Assembly (NCBI RefSeq): GCF_002836735.1
Contig: NZ_PJAS01000069.1
Span: forward strand, 1-42,186
DNA from: Psychrobacter sp. 4Bb
GTDB lineage: Bacteria > Pseudomonadota > Gammaproteobacteria > Pseudomonadales > Moraxellaceae
Direction: 5' to 3'
DNA: 42,186 nucleotides
Positions 17,774 through 27,395 of the stretch are shown piece after piece. The notes beneath the pieces were generated by a model. That model had not been told where the DNA came from. It saw only the letters and a list, made by a program, of their open reading frames with translations, and did not search any database. The stretch's first letter is position 1; the number at the start of each line of letters is the position of its first letter. A program made the translations under genes and the position numbers.

Positions 17774-17803
17774 GATAAATACAATAACTTTAAACGACTG
17801 AAC

Positions 17804-18610
17804 CTAGCGACGCTGCTCAACGATAATAGAGTCTATACCATTGTTTTGTAGGCGCTGCTGTGCCGTCGTCACTGCTTGACGGTTATTCAGTGGACGTGAG
17901 ATGACTTGATAAATTGGCAAGCCATTGCCCGTCGTGTTTTTGACCACGCGAGCATCGACACCCGCCATCAATACTTGCGCACGGCGACGAGCTGCTTCGT
18001 CTGCATCACTAAAGCTATTGATTTGCAAGATGTAGGTCGCCGCAGGTTTGGCAGCTTGGATGCTTGCCGTACCTGCTGCAGCATTGTTATTGCGGGTTGT
18101 AGCGTTGCTAGTAGCAGGCGGCGTACCATCATAAGTTGCATCTTCTTCAACGACAACGATATCCTCGCTAGACCCAGCATTATTACTACCAGCAGGTTCG
18201 ACAGTCGCATTTTCCGAACCACCAAAGCTGCCCGTACTTTCTGTACTGCCTGTATCGCTCTCTGGTTGAGTCACAACGACGTCTGGTTCAAACGCACCGA
18301 TATCACCTATTTGATCATTATCAATGTCAGCGATATCTTCATCAGGGATGGTTGCCATCTCTTGATTTGGCAAAATATCGTAGAACTCATAATCGCCATT
18401 GTCGGTATCAGTATCCACACGTGGCTGTACTTGGCGATCAGAATCGTTCTCAGCACTACCATCAGCGGGGCTGAAATTGAATAATGGTGAGAGGTAGATA
18501 AACACCCCGATCATAAGGGTCAATACGGCCCCAACAAACATCCACAATAAGCCTGATACGCTACTTGATTTGCGCTTTTCTGTTGCGCCTTTAGGTTTTT
18601 TGGCTAGCAT
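17804..18610 (-). CDS. SPOR domain-containing membrane protein
   Basis: A 268-residue bitopic protein. A short basic cytoplasmic part (residues 1-18, rich in Lys and Arg) is followed by one transmembrane helix at about 20-42. A long acidic, low-complexity linker rich in Asp, Ser, Thr, Gly and Asn spans about 48-188, and a SPOR domain covers about 190-268 (Y-I-L-Q-I-N-S-F then two repeat halves). SPOR domains bind denuded peptidoglycan at the division site, and the topology resembles FtsN or DedD. It follows argS by 87 bases in the same direction, an arrangement also common in Moraxellaceae, so the two are probably co-transcribed. Whether it is the essential FtsN cannot be told from sequence. 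Confidence 0.88.
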   Translation of the reverse strand: MLAKKPKGATEKRKSSSVSGLLWMFVGAVLTLMIGVFIYLSPLFNFSPADGSAENDSDRQVQPRVDTDTDNGDYEFYDILPNQEMATIPDEDIADIDNDQIGDIGAFEPDVVVTQPESDTGSTESTGSFGGSENATVEPAGSNNAGSSEDIVVVEEDATYDGTPPATSNATTRNNNAAAGTASIQAAKPAATYILQINSFSDADEAARRRAQVLMAGVDARVVKNTTGNGLPIYQVISRPLNNRQAVTTAQQRLQNNGIDSIIVEQRR

Positions 18611-18697
18611 GGATCTCGTTCTCCCTACTGGATTTAACTATCATCATCGAATTAATGCTATCAGCTGTCTATACTCATGTCACATATTAGAAAAGCA

Positions 18698-20527
18698 CTA
18701 CATGCTAGACGGTGCAGACAAGCCTAGCAGACTAAGCCCATTTGCCAGTACCTGTCTAACGGCTTTTGACAAACGTAAACGTGCTTGCATTAAGTCTAGC
18801 TCATCCTGACTTGGCGTTTCACCTGACGTCAAGCTTATAGGCAAGATACGATTGGTGTCATACCAACCATGGAACAATGCTGCGAGCTCTTTTAGGTAGT
18901 TGGTCAAGACATGTGGCTCATAACCAGTCGCTGCACGAAGTAACGTCGCTGGATATCCTGCTAACAGTTTAATCAGCTCGTCTTCGTTTGGCGCACTTAG
19001 CAAGTCTTGATGTGCCAAACCAACGGCATCATCTACGGTCAAATCGTAAGTTGCCAGTTTTTCTAACACGCGGCAAACGCGCGCATGAGCATACTGGATA
19101 TAATACACTTGATTGTCTTTGCTTTGTGATTTGGCAAGTTCTAAGTCAAAATCAACATGCACTTCAGGCTTACGCGCTACATAGTAGAAACGTGCAGCAT
19201 CATTACCGACTTCTGCACGTAGCTCACGCAAGGTCACAAACTGACCAGAACGCGATGACATTTGTACTTTTTCACTACCGCGCCATAACGCGACAAACTG
19301 TACAAGCACCACGTCAAGGCGTTCGGCATTGATACCAAGGGCTAGTAGAGCAGCTTTTACGCGTGGGACATAACCATGGTGGTCTGCGCCCCAAACGTTA
19401 ATGACTTTATCAAAGCCGCGATCAAACTTGTTTTTATGATAAGCGATGTCAGAGGCAAAATACGTCGATTGACCATTGGCACGGCGTACCACACGGTCTT
19501 TCTCATCGCCAAAATCGGTCGATTTAAACCAAATATTGCCGTCTTTTTCGTATAGGTAGCCTTTGTCATCTAGTATCTGTAGAACAGGCTCAATCTCGCT
19601 ATCGATAGATCTTTCGCTAAACCAGCACTCGTAGCTCACGCCAAAGTCATTTAAGTCGTCTTTAATATCCGCCAAAATACTGCTCAATGCCGCGTTTAAA
19701 AATAACGCATAGCTGTCACCTAGCAAAGACTTACTATTGGCAATCAAGCCATCAATATGCGCTTCTTTATCACCTGAAATGACGGTTTTTTCGCCATCAG
19801 CATTAATCTCAAATTGAGCATCTTCTAGCACATCTTTGGCAACGTCTGCAAAGCTATGTACGTAGCTATCGCCATGCTGTGTTTTTAGCGTCTGGGCGAT
19901 ATCACTAACATAATCACCTTGATAGGCGTTGACTGGGAAAGTTATCTCTTCACCATTTAGCTGTAGATAACGCAAATATGTACTGGTGGCCAAGATGTCC
20001 ATTTGACGACCAGCGTCATTGACATAATATTCACGCGTGACGTCATAGCCAATAGCTTCTAACAAGTTAGCGACGCTCATGCCAAATGCAGCACCGCGAC
20101 CGTGACCGACATGCAGACTTGACGTTGGATTGGCAGAGACGAATTCAACCTGGACTTTTTGATCGTCAAACTGATTACTCAAGCCAAAGCGGTCCTGCAA
20201 CGTGAAAATATCGTCCAATACAGAAAATTTAGCTTCCGAGTTTAAGAATACGTTGATAAACCCTGGTCCTGCGATTTCTACTTGGCGAATATCTTGATTG
20301 TCAGGCAATGCACTGACGATTTTTTCAGCAAGTTGACGCGGATTGGCTTTAGCTGCTTTCGCTGCCGTTAGCGCGATATTACTGGCAAAATCACCGTGAC
20401 TTAAATCTTTTGTACGGGTGATTTGACTGTTGTTTTGCCAATCGCTTGGTAGCGTACCATCTGCTTGTAGGGTTTGAATTGCATCGTTAAACAGGGATGC
20501 AAGCGTATCAATTTGGGCTTGTGACAT
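18698..20527 (-). CDS. argS: Arginine--tRNA ligase
   Basis: Charges tRNA-Arg with arginine; class I aminoacyl-tRNA synthetase. The 609-residue protein has the N-terminal Add-1 domain (F-A-S-N-I-A-L at 47-53), the class I signature as H-V-G-H at 139-142 within S-A-N-P-T, the W-G-A-D-H-H-G-Y segment, and V-Q-M-S-S-R-S-G in the KMSKS position (ArgS often lacks a canonical KMSKS). The C-terminal anticodon-binding domain is complete, ending in a short Ala-Pro-Ser-Ser-Met tail. Upstream is a 380-base spacer; the SPOR gene follows. Confidence 0.96.
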   Translation of the reverse strand: MSQAQIDTLASLFNDAIQTLQADGTLPSDWQNNSQITRTKDLSHGDFASNIALTAAKAAKANPRQLAEKIVSALPDNQDIRQVEIAGPGFINVFLNSEAKFSVLDDIFTLQDRFGLSNQFDDQKVQVEFVSANPTSSLHVGHGRGAAFGMSVANLLEAIGYDVTREYYVNDAGRQMDILATSTYLRYLQLNGEEITFPVNAYQGDYVSDIAQTLKTQHGDSYVHSFADVAKDVLEDAQFEINADGEKTVISGDKEAHIDGLIANSKSLLGDSYALFLNAALSSILADIKDDLNDFGVSYECWFSERSIDSEIEPVLQILDDKGYLYEKDGNIWFKSTDFGDEKDRVVRRANGQSTYFASDIAYHKNKFDRGFDKVINVWGADHHGYVPRVKAALLALGINAERLDVVLVQFVALWRGSEKVQMSSRSGQFVTLRELRAEVGNDAARFYYVARKPEVHVDFDLELAKSQSKDNQVYYIQYAHARVCRVLEKLATYDLTVDDAVGLAHQDLLSAPNEDELIKLLAGYPATLLRAATGYEPHVLTNYLKELAALFHGWYDTNRILPISLTSGETPSQDELDLMQARLRLSKAVRQVLANGLSLLGLSAPSSM

Positions 20528-20905
20528 AGGAATTTGAACTCAATTAAATAAACAACAAAAACGGTGCGAATGCGAGCAATCGATAACTGCTTATTATAAT
20601 AGCGACCGACATTGCAGGGATAGAATAATGTAAAAAGATAAGTAACCTGTAAATATAACAATCTTTGCGCTTTATTGCACCATTTGCGCCAAAATTAGCA
20701 CTAAAATCTTACCGTTATCAGGATTTGGGCTAACTAATATCAATGATGCAAAACTGATAAATAACTCATAACGTGAATTGTAGCGTTACTGTTGCTCAAT
20801 ACTGGGCAGTCGTTTATACCTGACTACTTCCACGTTATAATATTGGTTTGTACGGCTCTTCTAAAATATAGAAGACGCGTTACTACTCTATTATAGGATT
20901 ACGCC
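20528..20905. other. Divergent intergenic region between argS and the DUF2788 gene
   Basis: About 380 bases. TATAAT-like boxes occur on the minus strand near 20595-20602 and on the plus strand near 20835-20840, plausible -10 elements for argS and the small gene, but neither has a convincing -35. No other element is seen. Confidence 0.4.
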
Positions 20906-21124
20906 ATGTTTGCCATTGCCGCCAGTACTGTCACCAGTTGGGGACTGTACGTCTTGTTGCCGATATTCATCGCTTTCTTGTTTTTTATTATGTGGGATAT
21001 CTCTAAAACGTCTGAAGCGGGGCGCGCTGGTACTTTTTGGATATTCTTAGCCCTAGGCGCAGGTTCTGTTGGTTTTATCCTTAAGATAGTCATGGAAGTC
21101 GCTTTCAAAAAATGGTTAATCTAA
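20906..21124 (+). CDS. Small membrane protein, DUF2788-like
   Basis: A 72-residue protein with two hydrophobic helices (about 12-30 and 44-62) joined by a short polar loop W-D-I-S-K-T-S-E-A-G-R-A-G. This W-D-x-x-K-x-S-x-A-G-R pattern resembles DUF2788, a family of small proteobacterial membrane proteins of unknown function. TAGGA at 20893-20897 is a suitable ribosome binding site for ATG 20906. A shadow frame on the other strand covers nearly the same bases but has no ribosome binding site. Confidence 0.75.
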   Translation: MFAIAASTVTSWGLYVLLPIFIAFLFFIMWDISKTSEAGRAGTFWIFLALGAGSVGFILKIVMEVAFKKWLI

Positions 21125-21231
21125 TTGGCCATTTTTATCACTATCCTTTGATATTGCTTAGGACATAAGTAGCAAAACTAAAAACGTAATATACAGCCTA
21201 TGACTGCTGCGCTTGATAAGGTGTCAGTCAT

Positions 21232-21267
21232 TTAAATCAAGGCCTTTTAAATCAAGGCCTTTTAAAT
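21232..21267. repeat. 15-base tandem repeat, 2.4 copies
   Basis: The unit TTAAATCAAGGCCTT occurs at 21232-21246 and 21247-21261 with a partial third copy to 21267, just past the stop of the DUF1176 gene. AAGGCCTT inside each unit is itself a palindrome. It looks like a slippage product and is a likely variable-number locus. Confidence 0.8.
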
Positions 21268-21275
21268 AAAAGAAG

Positions 21276-22412
21276 CTATTGAGCCTTAGCATTATTCTCT
21301 ATAACCTGACTCACATACGTTGGTAGGTCCCACGCTCCACCAGCAAAACCTCGGCACATTCCCGTACTAGACTCTTCGCTCTTAGCAAATGTCTCACCAT
21401 TCCATATCCATGCAGTACGGCTCCAGCAATCACCAATGCCTCGATCTTTATGAGTGGCCGAAATCTCACCATCAAAATAATCATTCCCTGCTGTCGTGAT
21501 AAGCGTAGGTTTGCTAGGCTTTGCATTATCAATGAGCCAATAGCCGTTACTAAAATTGTAAGCACCTAGCCAGCAACTATGAGCGGCTAATGTATAGCTA
21601 TCATTAACTGGTATAAAGTCCCAATCAAGCATCGTAGAGCCATACTCTGACATCCGCTGATATGTTTCAGTTTTTGGGTTAATCAGCTCACAGTCGCCCA
21701 TCGCGTCCTTGGACCCTATAAGCTGCTCGGCATTAATATCGACCCAGTTATCAATATTTTTCTGAAAATACGCCAGCTTTGATGGAGTGAGTGTTTTGTT
21801 GTCTTTTGCTGAATACGCAAATGCTTTTTGAATAATTGGTTTTGGTAGAGCTACTTTAGGACGTTGACGATTTGGGTGGTTCTTACTGACCAATGCTATC
21901 GGCGTCCCTACTCGACCTTGTACATCGTCCAGTTTGAGCAATACTGCTGACATGCCTTTATCGCTGATCTGCCAGTGGTTGTCGCCTGCTCTAATTTCTA
22001 TCTTAGTCGCGATACGAGCATGATCAAGCAGTGCTTGGGTCTGCTTGGCTGATAAGTCGTATAATAGACTGTCTTCTTTATTGGGTTGCAGCAGTCCATA
22101 TTTTTTATTATTTAACCGAAGCTCAGCAGGCTTAAGGTCATCTAGCGGCGCTTCTGATATAAACTGAATTTGCGCTTTTGGCAGAGCTACTTTTGGCAAC
22201 GCTGTGAGCAATATTGAAGCAGGCTCATCTATGAGTGCTTCACTGGCGTATCCAGCAGCTCGACAAGTCCGCGTATTATCACAAACCACCTGCCAGTCGT
22301 CTTGTACAAAGCCCCAGCCTTCGGATACATTCCCATAACCTGCTATAGCAGGTAGCGATAGCAAGCTGGTAGTAGCTACAATCAAAGTCTTTGATGTCTT
22401 CAATGTCTTCAT
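21276..22412 (-). CDS. Secreted DUF1176 domain protein
   Basis: A 378-residue exported protein of unknown function. It has a signal peptide (basic start, hydrophobic core, cleavage after about A-I-A at residue 24) and no further membrane segment. The mature N-terminus has W-Q-V-V-C-D-N-T-R-T-C-R-A-A-G-Y, the hallmark of DUF1176. The C-terminal half keeps a Trp- and Cys-rich core (S-C-W-L-G-A-Y-N, G-D-C-W-S-R-T-A-W), and the cysteines probably pair in the periplasm. AAGGAAAG precedes the ATG. It follows cmoB by 34 bases and may be read through from it, though no functional link is apparent. Confidence 0.85.
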   Translation of the reverse strand: MKTLKTSKTLIVATTSLLSLPAIAGYGNVSEGWGFVQDDWQVVCDNTRTCRAAGYASEALIDEPASILLTALPKVALPKAQIQFISEAPLDDLKPAELRLNNKKYGLLQPNKEDSLLYDLSAKQTQALLDHARIATKIEIRAGDNHWQISDKGMSAVLLKLDDVQGRVGTPIALVSKNHPNRQRPKVALPKPIIQKAFAYSAKDNKTLTPSKLAYFQKNIDNWVDINAEQLIGSKDAMGDCELINPKTETYQRMSEYGSTMLDWDFIPVNDSYTLAAHSCWLGAYNFSNGYWLIDNAKPSKPTLITTAGNDYFDGEISATHKDRGIGDCWSRTAWIWNGETFAKSEESSTGMCRGFAGGAWDLPTYVSQVIENNAKAQ

Positions 22413-22446
22413 AGTGCTTTCCTTATGTTAGCTACCACCATCAATG

Positions 22447-23493
22447 CTACTTTTTCGCAATCAAAGTCGCGCGCATGGGAGCAGGATATCCTTCGACGGT
22501 CTTAGTAGAGTCATTAGGATCTAAGAAATCTGCTAACGAATGATAGGTCATCCACTCGGTTTGTCGTTGTTCCTCAGTCGAGGTGACTGCTACATCGACG
22601 CAGCGCACATCTGAAAACCCTGCTTTCTCTAACCAGCCAATTAATGCCGCCACCGATGGCAAGAAATAGACATTATTCATCTGCGCGTAGCGGTCATGCG
22701 GCACCAGTACAGTATTGGCATCACCTTCAATCACCAACGTCTCAAGTACCAACTCACCACCTTTGACTAACTGTCCTTTAAGTTGTTGTAAATGCTCAAA
22801 CGGTGACTGACGATGGTAAAGTACGCCCATGCTAAATACGGTATCAAACAGCTGACTGTGCTCAGGTAAGGCTTCAAGCGGTACAGGAATATAATGCGTC
22901 CGATAGCTACCTGTATCACTAGCATCTGCGGCACCAACAAAGTGACGAATCGCCATAAACTGATGATAAAACAAGCATGACGGATCAATAATAATAACCG
23001 TATCCGCGCCAGCCCCTGCCATGCGCCAGCCATGATAACCAGAGCCACCGCCCACATCCAATACGCGGCGACCGTCTAATCTACTTAAATGCGGCGCAAC
23101 ACGTTTCCATTTCCAATCACTATGCCACTCGGTATCAATCTTAATACCTGACTCATCATCGCCGATTTGACCGCCAATCTGAAATGGGCCTTTACGCCAC
23201 GGCATCAACTGCTTTAATAGTGCTGTTGTTTGTTTGCGCTGAGACTCATTTAGATCTGCCTCAATCGTCAATGTATCGCTGTTTAGATCGACGTTATTGA
23301 CAGCTAAGTTTGGCAAACGAGCGACTGACGCTTGGTAGGCAGGCGCGTGCGCATAGTTGGCTTTGTCTTTTATGTCACCTAGCCATGTTGGTAATTGCTT
23401 GAGCCATTCATAAGCGCTCGGCTGCTGCTGTGCCAGCTCTAGCAGGGTTAAATATAATTCGCGTTCTGCGTTGATGATAGTGTCGTTAAGCAT
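22447..23493 (-). CDS. cmoB: tRNA U34 carboxymethyltransferase
   Basis: Transfers the carboxymethyl group of carboxy-SAM to 5-hydroxyuridine at tRNA position 34, forming cmo5U. The 348-residue protein has the family N-terminus with W-x-x-x-L-P, then [21 protein letters not shown] segment, the SAM motif [11 protein letters not shown] at about 130-140, and I-D-P-S-x-L-F-x-x-Q-F, all matching CmoB. cmoA, which makes carboxy-SAM, lies upstream but is separated from it here by an unrelated AT-rich gene. Confidence 0.95.
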   Translation of the reverse strand: MLNDTIINAERELYLTLLELAQQQPSAYEWLKQLPTWLGDIKDKANYAHAPAYQASVARLPNLAVNNVDLNSDTLTIEADLNESQRKQTTALLKQLMPWRKGPFQIGGQIGDDESGIKIDTEWHSDWKWKRVAPHLSRLDGRRVLDVGGGSGYHGWRMAGAGADTVIIIDPSCLFYHQFMAIRHFVGAADASDTGSYRTHYIPVPLEALPEHSQLFDTVFSMGVLYHRQSPFEHLQQLKGQLVKGGELVLETLVIEGDANTVLVPHDRYAQMNNVYFLPSVAALIGWLEKAGFSDVRCVDVAVTSTEEQRQTEWMTYHSLADFLDPNDSTKTVEGYPAPMRATLIAKK

Positions 23494-23596
23494 AAAAGCA
23501 GGTTACCGTATTGATTAATATTCAAATGAATAAAATTAAAAGGGTTAAAATAAAGAAAGATAAGTTTTAATATGTAAACTCTTTGAAATTCGTGAA

Positions 23597-24160
23597 CTAC
23601 GCATTTCCTTGCAGAATTTCCGTTTCACTACGAAGATCGTCGTATTCAAAAACACCATAACCATTGTCCTGACTTTTGAAAACAACTTTGCCTTCTTCTA
23701 ACCAGTTCCGTACATTTTTAGCATCATCAATAATCTCGGGATACAACTTATCTAAGATAGTATCTATATTATGGTTAGATTCCGAAGTTTCGTAGTCTAC
23801 TAGGCAGAACCCGTATATAATTCCTAGCTTGCCGAGAAAACCATAACCCTTACAATATAACTCATACATCACCCAAATCGCATTACTACAATTTCCATCT
23901 CTATCAATAATTGAGTTTAAGTACCCTTTTATGCGATCAGCTTCAAATTTATAAAAATGGACGTATTGCGCAAAACTATCATAAAAACGGTAATAAAAAT
24001 TATCTTCAGAACTATAATTAAATGAAATCAGTTCAAGATACAAATCAGGGTTACTAGACTCTAATACATCATCTTCATATAACCATTGCTCAAATGATTG
24101 TACGCTCATTTTTTTTATTAACACTTGATGAATATTTTGTTCAACTATAGACGGAATCAT
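23597..24160 (-). CDS. Uncharacterised AT-rich orphan between cmoA and cmoB
   Basis: A 187-residue protein from ATG 24160, which has AAGGTG at the right distance. The frame stays open to 24217 but would overlap the end of cmoA. It has no signal peptide or transmembrane helix. It is rich in Tyr, Phe, Asp and Glu, and the codons are clearly more AT-rich than in cmoA and cmoB. The segment S-F-E-Q-W-L-Y-E-D near the start and Y-L-E-L-I-S-F-N-Y shortly after resemble small proteins of polymorphic-toxin immunity or SMI1-like gene pools, but I cannot name a family. There is no toxin gene beside it. Most likely a horizontally acquired cassette in the cmo operon. Confidence 0.8.
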   Translation of the reverse strand: MIPSIVEQNIHQVLIKKMSVQSFEQWLYEDDVLESSNPDLYLELISFNYSSEDNFYYRFYDSFAQYVHFYKFEADRIKGYLNSIIDRDGNCSNAIWVMYELYCKGYGFLGKLGIIYGFCLVDYETSESNHNIDTILDKLYPEIIDDAKNVRNWLEEGKVVFKSQDNGYGVFEYDDLRSETEILQGNA

Positions 24161-24191
24161 ATGAACACCTTGTTCGCTCCCAAAGTAAATC

Positions 24192-24977
24192 CTATTTAAA
24201 CGCCACAATAGAGACAAAATTCAAAAACTGAAACCACGTCAGATGACGCGCAAAACCAACCTGATCTAACCGTGCATGATGCTCATCTAACGTGTCAGTA
24301 ATGAGGACATTTTCTAACGCATTACGCTTGCCACTGATTTCCATCTCGGTGTAGCCATTGGCACGTTTAAAGTCGTAATAACGCTCTACCAACCACGCAT
24401 CATACTGCTCATCAAACGCATGGGTTTTTTCAGTCAGTATCAATATGCCGCCTTCACTTAATGCCGCATAAATCTTCTCTAATACCGCGACCCTATCGGC
24501 AGCTGGCAAAAATTGTAACGTCAAGTTCAAAATCACCATATCGCACGGCTCAAGCTCAATATCGCGGATATCTGCTGTGATCACTTCGATATCGTGCTCA
24601 GGATAATTCTCACTCAGTAGCGTGGTCGCCTCGGTCGTCATCGCGGGCGAAATATCAATTGCTTTAATCTGTAAGTCTTGTGGGTCGAACTCACCCGCTA
24701 GCGTCATACTGGCGGCACCCAATGAACAGCCCAAGTCATAAACACGACTAACGCGTTGACCACTATCGCTCTGCTGGCGATACTTACAATGACGACGGGC
24801 AAATATGGGTAGCATCGCTAGTACCTGTCCATAACCGGGTACACTGCGGCGAATCATGTCAGGAAAACAAGCCACCACTTGCTCATCAAATGAAAAGCGT
24901 GCGGCCTTATCCAGTGGCGTGGTAAACGGTTTATCAAATAAGGTGTCATGTTTGATAGTAGGCTGGGATTGGCTCAT
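24192..24977 (-). CDS. cmoA: Carboxy-S-adenosyl-L-methionine synthase
   Basis: Makes carboxy-SAM from SAM and prephenate for CmoB. The 261-residue protein has an N-terminal D-x-x-F segment, F-D-E-Q-V-A-x-x-F-P-D-M-I-x-R-S-V-P-G-Y (strongly typical of CmoA), the SAM-binding [11 protein letters not shown], and the L-N-L-T-L-Q-F-L segment. The N-terminus is about 10 residues longer than E. coli CmoA. It is the first gene of a minus-strand run (cmoA, orphan, cmoB, DUF1176). Confidence 0.95.
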   Translation of the reverse strand: MSQSQPTIKHDTLFDKPFTTPLDKAARFSFDEQVVACFPDMIRRSVPGYGQVLAMLPIFARRHCKYRQQSDSGQRVSRVYDLGCSLGAASMTLAGEFDPQDLQIKAIDISPAMTTEATTLLSENYPEHDIEVITADIRDIELEPCDMVILNLTLQFLPAADRVAVLEKIYAALSEGGILILTEKTHAFDEQYDAWLVERYYDFKRANGYTEMEISGKRNALENVLITDTLDEHHARLDQVGFARHLTWFQFLNFVSIVAFK

Positions 24978-25236
24978 GGGGCGACTCGTTTTTTAGAATA
25001 GAACTGAAATTAAGAATTACTTGGTGAATTTTGCTTGTCATTATCAGTTGATAAAGAAGTAAGATAGCAAAAGCCCATTATAACATTACTGTTTGTTACT
25101 TATCGCCTTTGGCTTGCCTGCTAAGCTGAATAAATAGTGCCAAGGGTAATGAGACGTTTGAAAGAAGCATTGAAAAACGAGAGCATCACTACCAAATATA
25201 GCGCTTAACCCATATTTATAATAATAGGAAAAAATT

Positions 25237-25758
25237 ATGCAAACGATCGTATTAGGTGGCGGCTGCTTCTGGTGCACCGAGTCTGTATTTTTATCGGTAA
25301 AAGGTGTGCAATCTGTCGTCTCAGGCTACATGGGCGGCGATGCTGTCTCTGCCAATTATGAAGCTGTCTGTAGCGGTACAACTGGCCATGTCGAAGTCAT
25401 CAAAGTCGAATTTGATGAGTCTATCGTTCCGTTAGAGGTAATACTCGATGTCTTCTTTGCCACGCATGATCCCACCACGATGGATCGTCAAGGCAATGAC
25501 GTCGGTAGTCAGTATCGCAGCGTGGTCTTTTACACCGAAGACAGTCAAAAACCGACCGTTGACCGTACTATTAACAAATTACGTGATATGGGTGTCAACG
25601 TGGTGACGGAAGTACATCCTGCCGTTGAATTCTATCAAGCAGAAGACTCACATCAAGATTTCTTCAACAGAAACCCAGGACAGGCTTACTGCAACTTTGC
25701 AATTCCACCAAAGCTAGCTAAGCTGCGCAAAGAATTTAGCAAATATATGGTTAGTTAA
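25237..25758 (+). CDS. msrA: Peptide-methionine (S)-S-oxide reductase
   Basis: Repairs S-sulfoxides of methionine in oxidised proteins. The 173-residue protein has the catalytic motif G-G-C-F-W-C-T-E with C10 as the nucleophile, followed by G-V-x-S-V-V-S-G-Y-M-G-G, the H-V-E-V-I-x-V-x-F-D segment, and H-D-P-T-T, Q-G-N-D-V-G-S-Q-Y-R-S. The C-terminal Y-C-N-F region is present; the resolving Cys is probably the one in that region. AGGAAAAA precedes the ATG. It is monocistronic, closed by the terminator at 25827. Confidence 0.95.
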   Translation: MQTIVLGGGCFWCTESVFLSVKGVQSVVSGYMGGDAVSANYEAVCSGTTGHVEVIKVEFDESIVPLEVILDVFFATHDPTTMDRQGNDVGSQYRSVVFYTEDSQKPTVDRTINKLRDMGVNVVTEVHPAVEFYQAEDSHQDFFNRNPGQAYCNFAIPPKLAKLRKEFSKYMVS

Positions 25759-25826
25759 ATGATGGTTAGCTAAATTGAATAAGACATTGTTTATTCAAAA
25801 TTGTTCTTAGCCTGATGTTAGATACC

Positions 25827-25862
25827 AGCCAAACACTTATACTATAGGTGTTTGGCTTTTTA
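25827..25862 (+). terminator. Terminator after msrA
   Basis: An AGCCAAACAC stem pairs with GTGTTTGGCT across a loop of about 10 bases, followed by TTTTTATT. Confidence 0.85.
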
Positions 25863-25936
25863 TTAGTTATTCCTTTGATATATCAGATAAAGATTAGAAC
25901 CGTATATATAGAAACTTGCAGATAGAGGATTGCAGC

Positions 25937-26629
25937 ATGAACCCTGAGTTTTGGCAAAAACGTTGGCAAGAAGGTCGCATTGGATTCAATCAATCTATGG
26001 TCAATCCATTATTGATTGAGTACTTTAACCGCCTCAATTTAACTGCGGGTAGCCGAATTTTCGTTCCGCTTTGTGGTAAATCTATCGATATAGTTTGGCT
26101 AGCGACGCAAGGCTATGACGTGGTGGGCGTTGAATTGGTCGAAACAGCCGTACAAGCATTTTTTGCTGAGCAAAACATTGAACCTGCTGTCTATCAACAG
26201 GCAGACAACCCAATGATTAAATACTATCAGGGCCAATTATCGGAACAAACCATCACTTTATGGGTCGCTGATATCTTTGCACTGACCGCTAAAGATATTG
26301 GTTCCATTAATGCAGTATATGATAAAGCGGCATTAATCGCCCTGCCAGCCGATATGCGTGTGAGATATAGTGAGGAAGTGCGGAAACTTAGTAGCGATAC
26401 CAGTAAAGTTGATGGTGCTAACAATAAAATAACACCGCAGCTTTTACTCACGCTAAATTACGATCAGCGTAAAAAGAATGGACCACCTTTCTCTATTAAT
26501 GCCGACCAACTAGAGCAGTATTATAGCGCTCACTACCAAATCTATGAGCTAGCAAGCGTGCCTTCTTCTATAGGTTCTGCACCTGATATCACCGTCACAG
26601 AACACGTTTGGCTATTGAGCAGTAAATGA
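25937..26629 (+). CDS. tpm: Thiopurine S-methyltransferase-like protein (TPMT family)
   Basis: SAM-dependent methyltransferase of the bacterial TPMT family, whose members methylate thiopurines and, in bacteria, selenium and tellurium oxyanions. The 230-residue protein starts M-N-P-E-F-W-x-x-R-W-x-E-G-R-I-G-F-N, exactly the family opening, and continues with V-P-L-C-G-K-S-x-D-x-x-W-L, G-V-E-L-V, the A-V-Y-D-K-A-A-L-I-A-L-P segment and a C-terminal E-H-V-W-L-L. The frame is open from a TTG at 25916, but ATG 25937 fits the family start and is served by AGAGGA at 25924-25929. The DUF1499 gene follows after 52 bases. Confidence 0.93.
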   Translation: MNPEFWQKRWQEGRIGFNQSMVNPLLIEYFNRLNLTAGSRIFVPLCGKSIDIVWLATQGYDVVGVELVETAVQAFFAEQNIEPAVYQQADNPMIKYYQGQLSEQTITLWVADIFALTAKDIGSINAVYDKAALIALPADMRVRYSEEVRKLSSDTSKVDGANNKITPQLLLTLNYDQRKKNGPPFSINADQLEQYYSAHYQIYELASVPSSIGSAPDITVTEHVWLLSSK

Positions 26630-26681
26630 ACCAAACTCATGTAACTTTTAAAAAGCTGCTAAATCGCAACGGAGAAAATGA

Positions 26682-27395
26682 ATGAAAATGATAGTCGGTC
26701 TAATGAGTGTAACTGCTATTCTGCTGGTTGCTCTGGCAGGCCCATTGTATAAGTTTGGCGTTGTAGAGTTAGGCACTGCATTTACGGGGTTTAAATTTGG
26801 GTTATTTGCTGGTATCGCAGCATTGGTATTGTTAGCTATTCAGCTATTATTTAAACGCAATACAGCCAGTATTGGGAGCGCACTAGCCTCAGCCGTACTT
26901 GCTCTCGCTGCAATCGCTGTCCCGCTCGGCATGATGAATACGGCTAAAAATGTACCGCCTATTCACGATATTTCTACCGATCTGGTGAATCCGCCTGAGT
27001 TTGTCGCGATTGCGCCACTACGTGCAGATGCACCGAATCCATTAGCGTATGCAGGTGCAGAAGTAGCTGAACAACAACGTACCGCCTATCCTGATTTGCA
27101 GACATTGACCTATGCTCAATCAAAGTCTGAACTGATCAAAGCAGCCCAACAAGCCATGGAAAATTTAGGGTGGGAGCTTGTAAATACTGATGTCGACGAG
27201 GGTATCGTTGAAGCAACAGAGACGACTGCTTGGTTTGGCTTTAAAGATGATGTGATCATTCGTGTGACTGACAACGATAGCGAGCGCTTATTTGATGTTC
27301 GTAGTAAGTCACGAATTGGACAGAGTGATTTGGGCAAAAATGCGGCGCGTATTCATACATTGGTTGATGAGTTGGATAACGTATTGAACAAATAG
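26682..27395 (+). CDS. DUF1499 domain membrane protein
   Basis: A 237-residue protein. The N-terminal third has three hydrophobic helices (about 3-22, 38-56 and 66-84). The C-terminal half is a soluble DUF1499 domain with the typical segment in which a P-D-L-Q-T-L stretch is followed by a helix and then G-W-E-L-V-N-T-D and I-E-A-T-E-T-T-A-W-F-G-F-K-D-D-V-I-I-R-V-like strands (it ends R-S-K-S-R-I-G-Q-S-D-L-G-K-N-A-A-R-I). The function is unknown. GGAGAAAA lies 4 bases before ATG 26682; the second ATG at 26688 has better spacing. Confidence 0.85.
   Translation: MKMIVGLMSVTAILLVALAGPLYKFGVVELGTAFTGFKFGLFAGIAALVLLAIQLLFKRNTASIGSALASAVLALAAIAVPLGMMNTAKNVPPIHDISTDLVNPPEFVAIAPLRADAPNPLAYAGAEVAEQQRTAYPDLQTLTYAQSKSELIKAAQQAMENLGWELVNTDVDEGIVEATETTAWFGFKDDVIIRVTDNDSERLFDVRSKSRIGQSDLGKNAARIHTLVDELDNVLNK

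Noticed and set aside
16921..18484. Several plus-strand frames opposite the PTS_EIIC_2-like and SPOR genes
   Set aside because: They follow the codon pattern of the minus-strand genes, with no start signals of their own.
20401..20661. 86-codon minus-strand frame overlapping the argS start
   Set aside because: It covers the argS start in a different frame and the argS spacer, with no ribosome binding site or recognisable domain.
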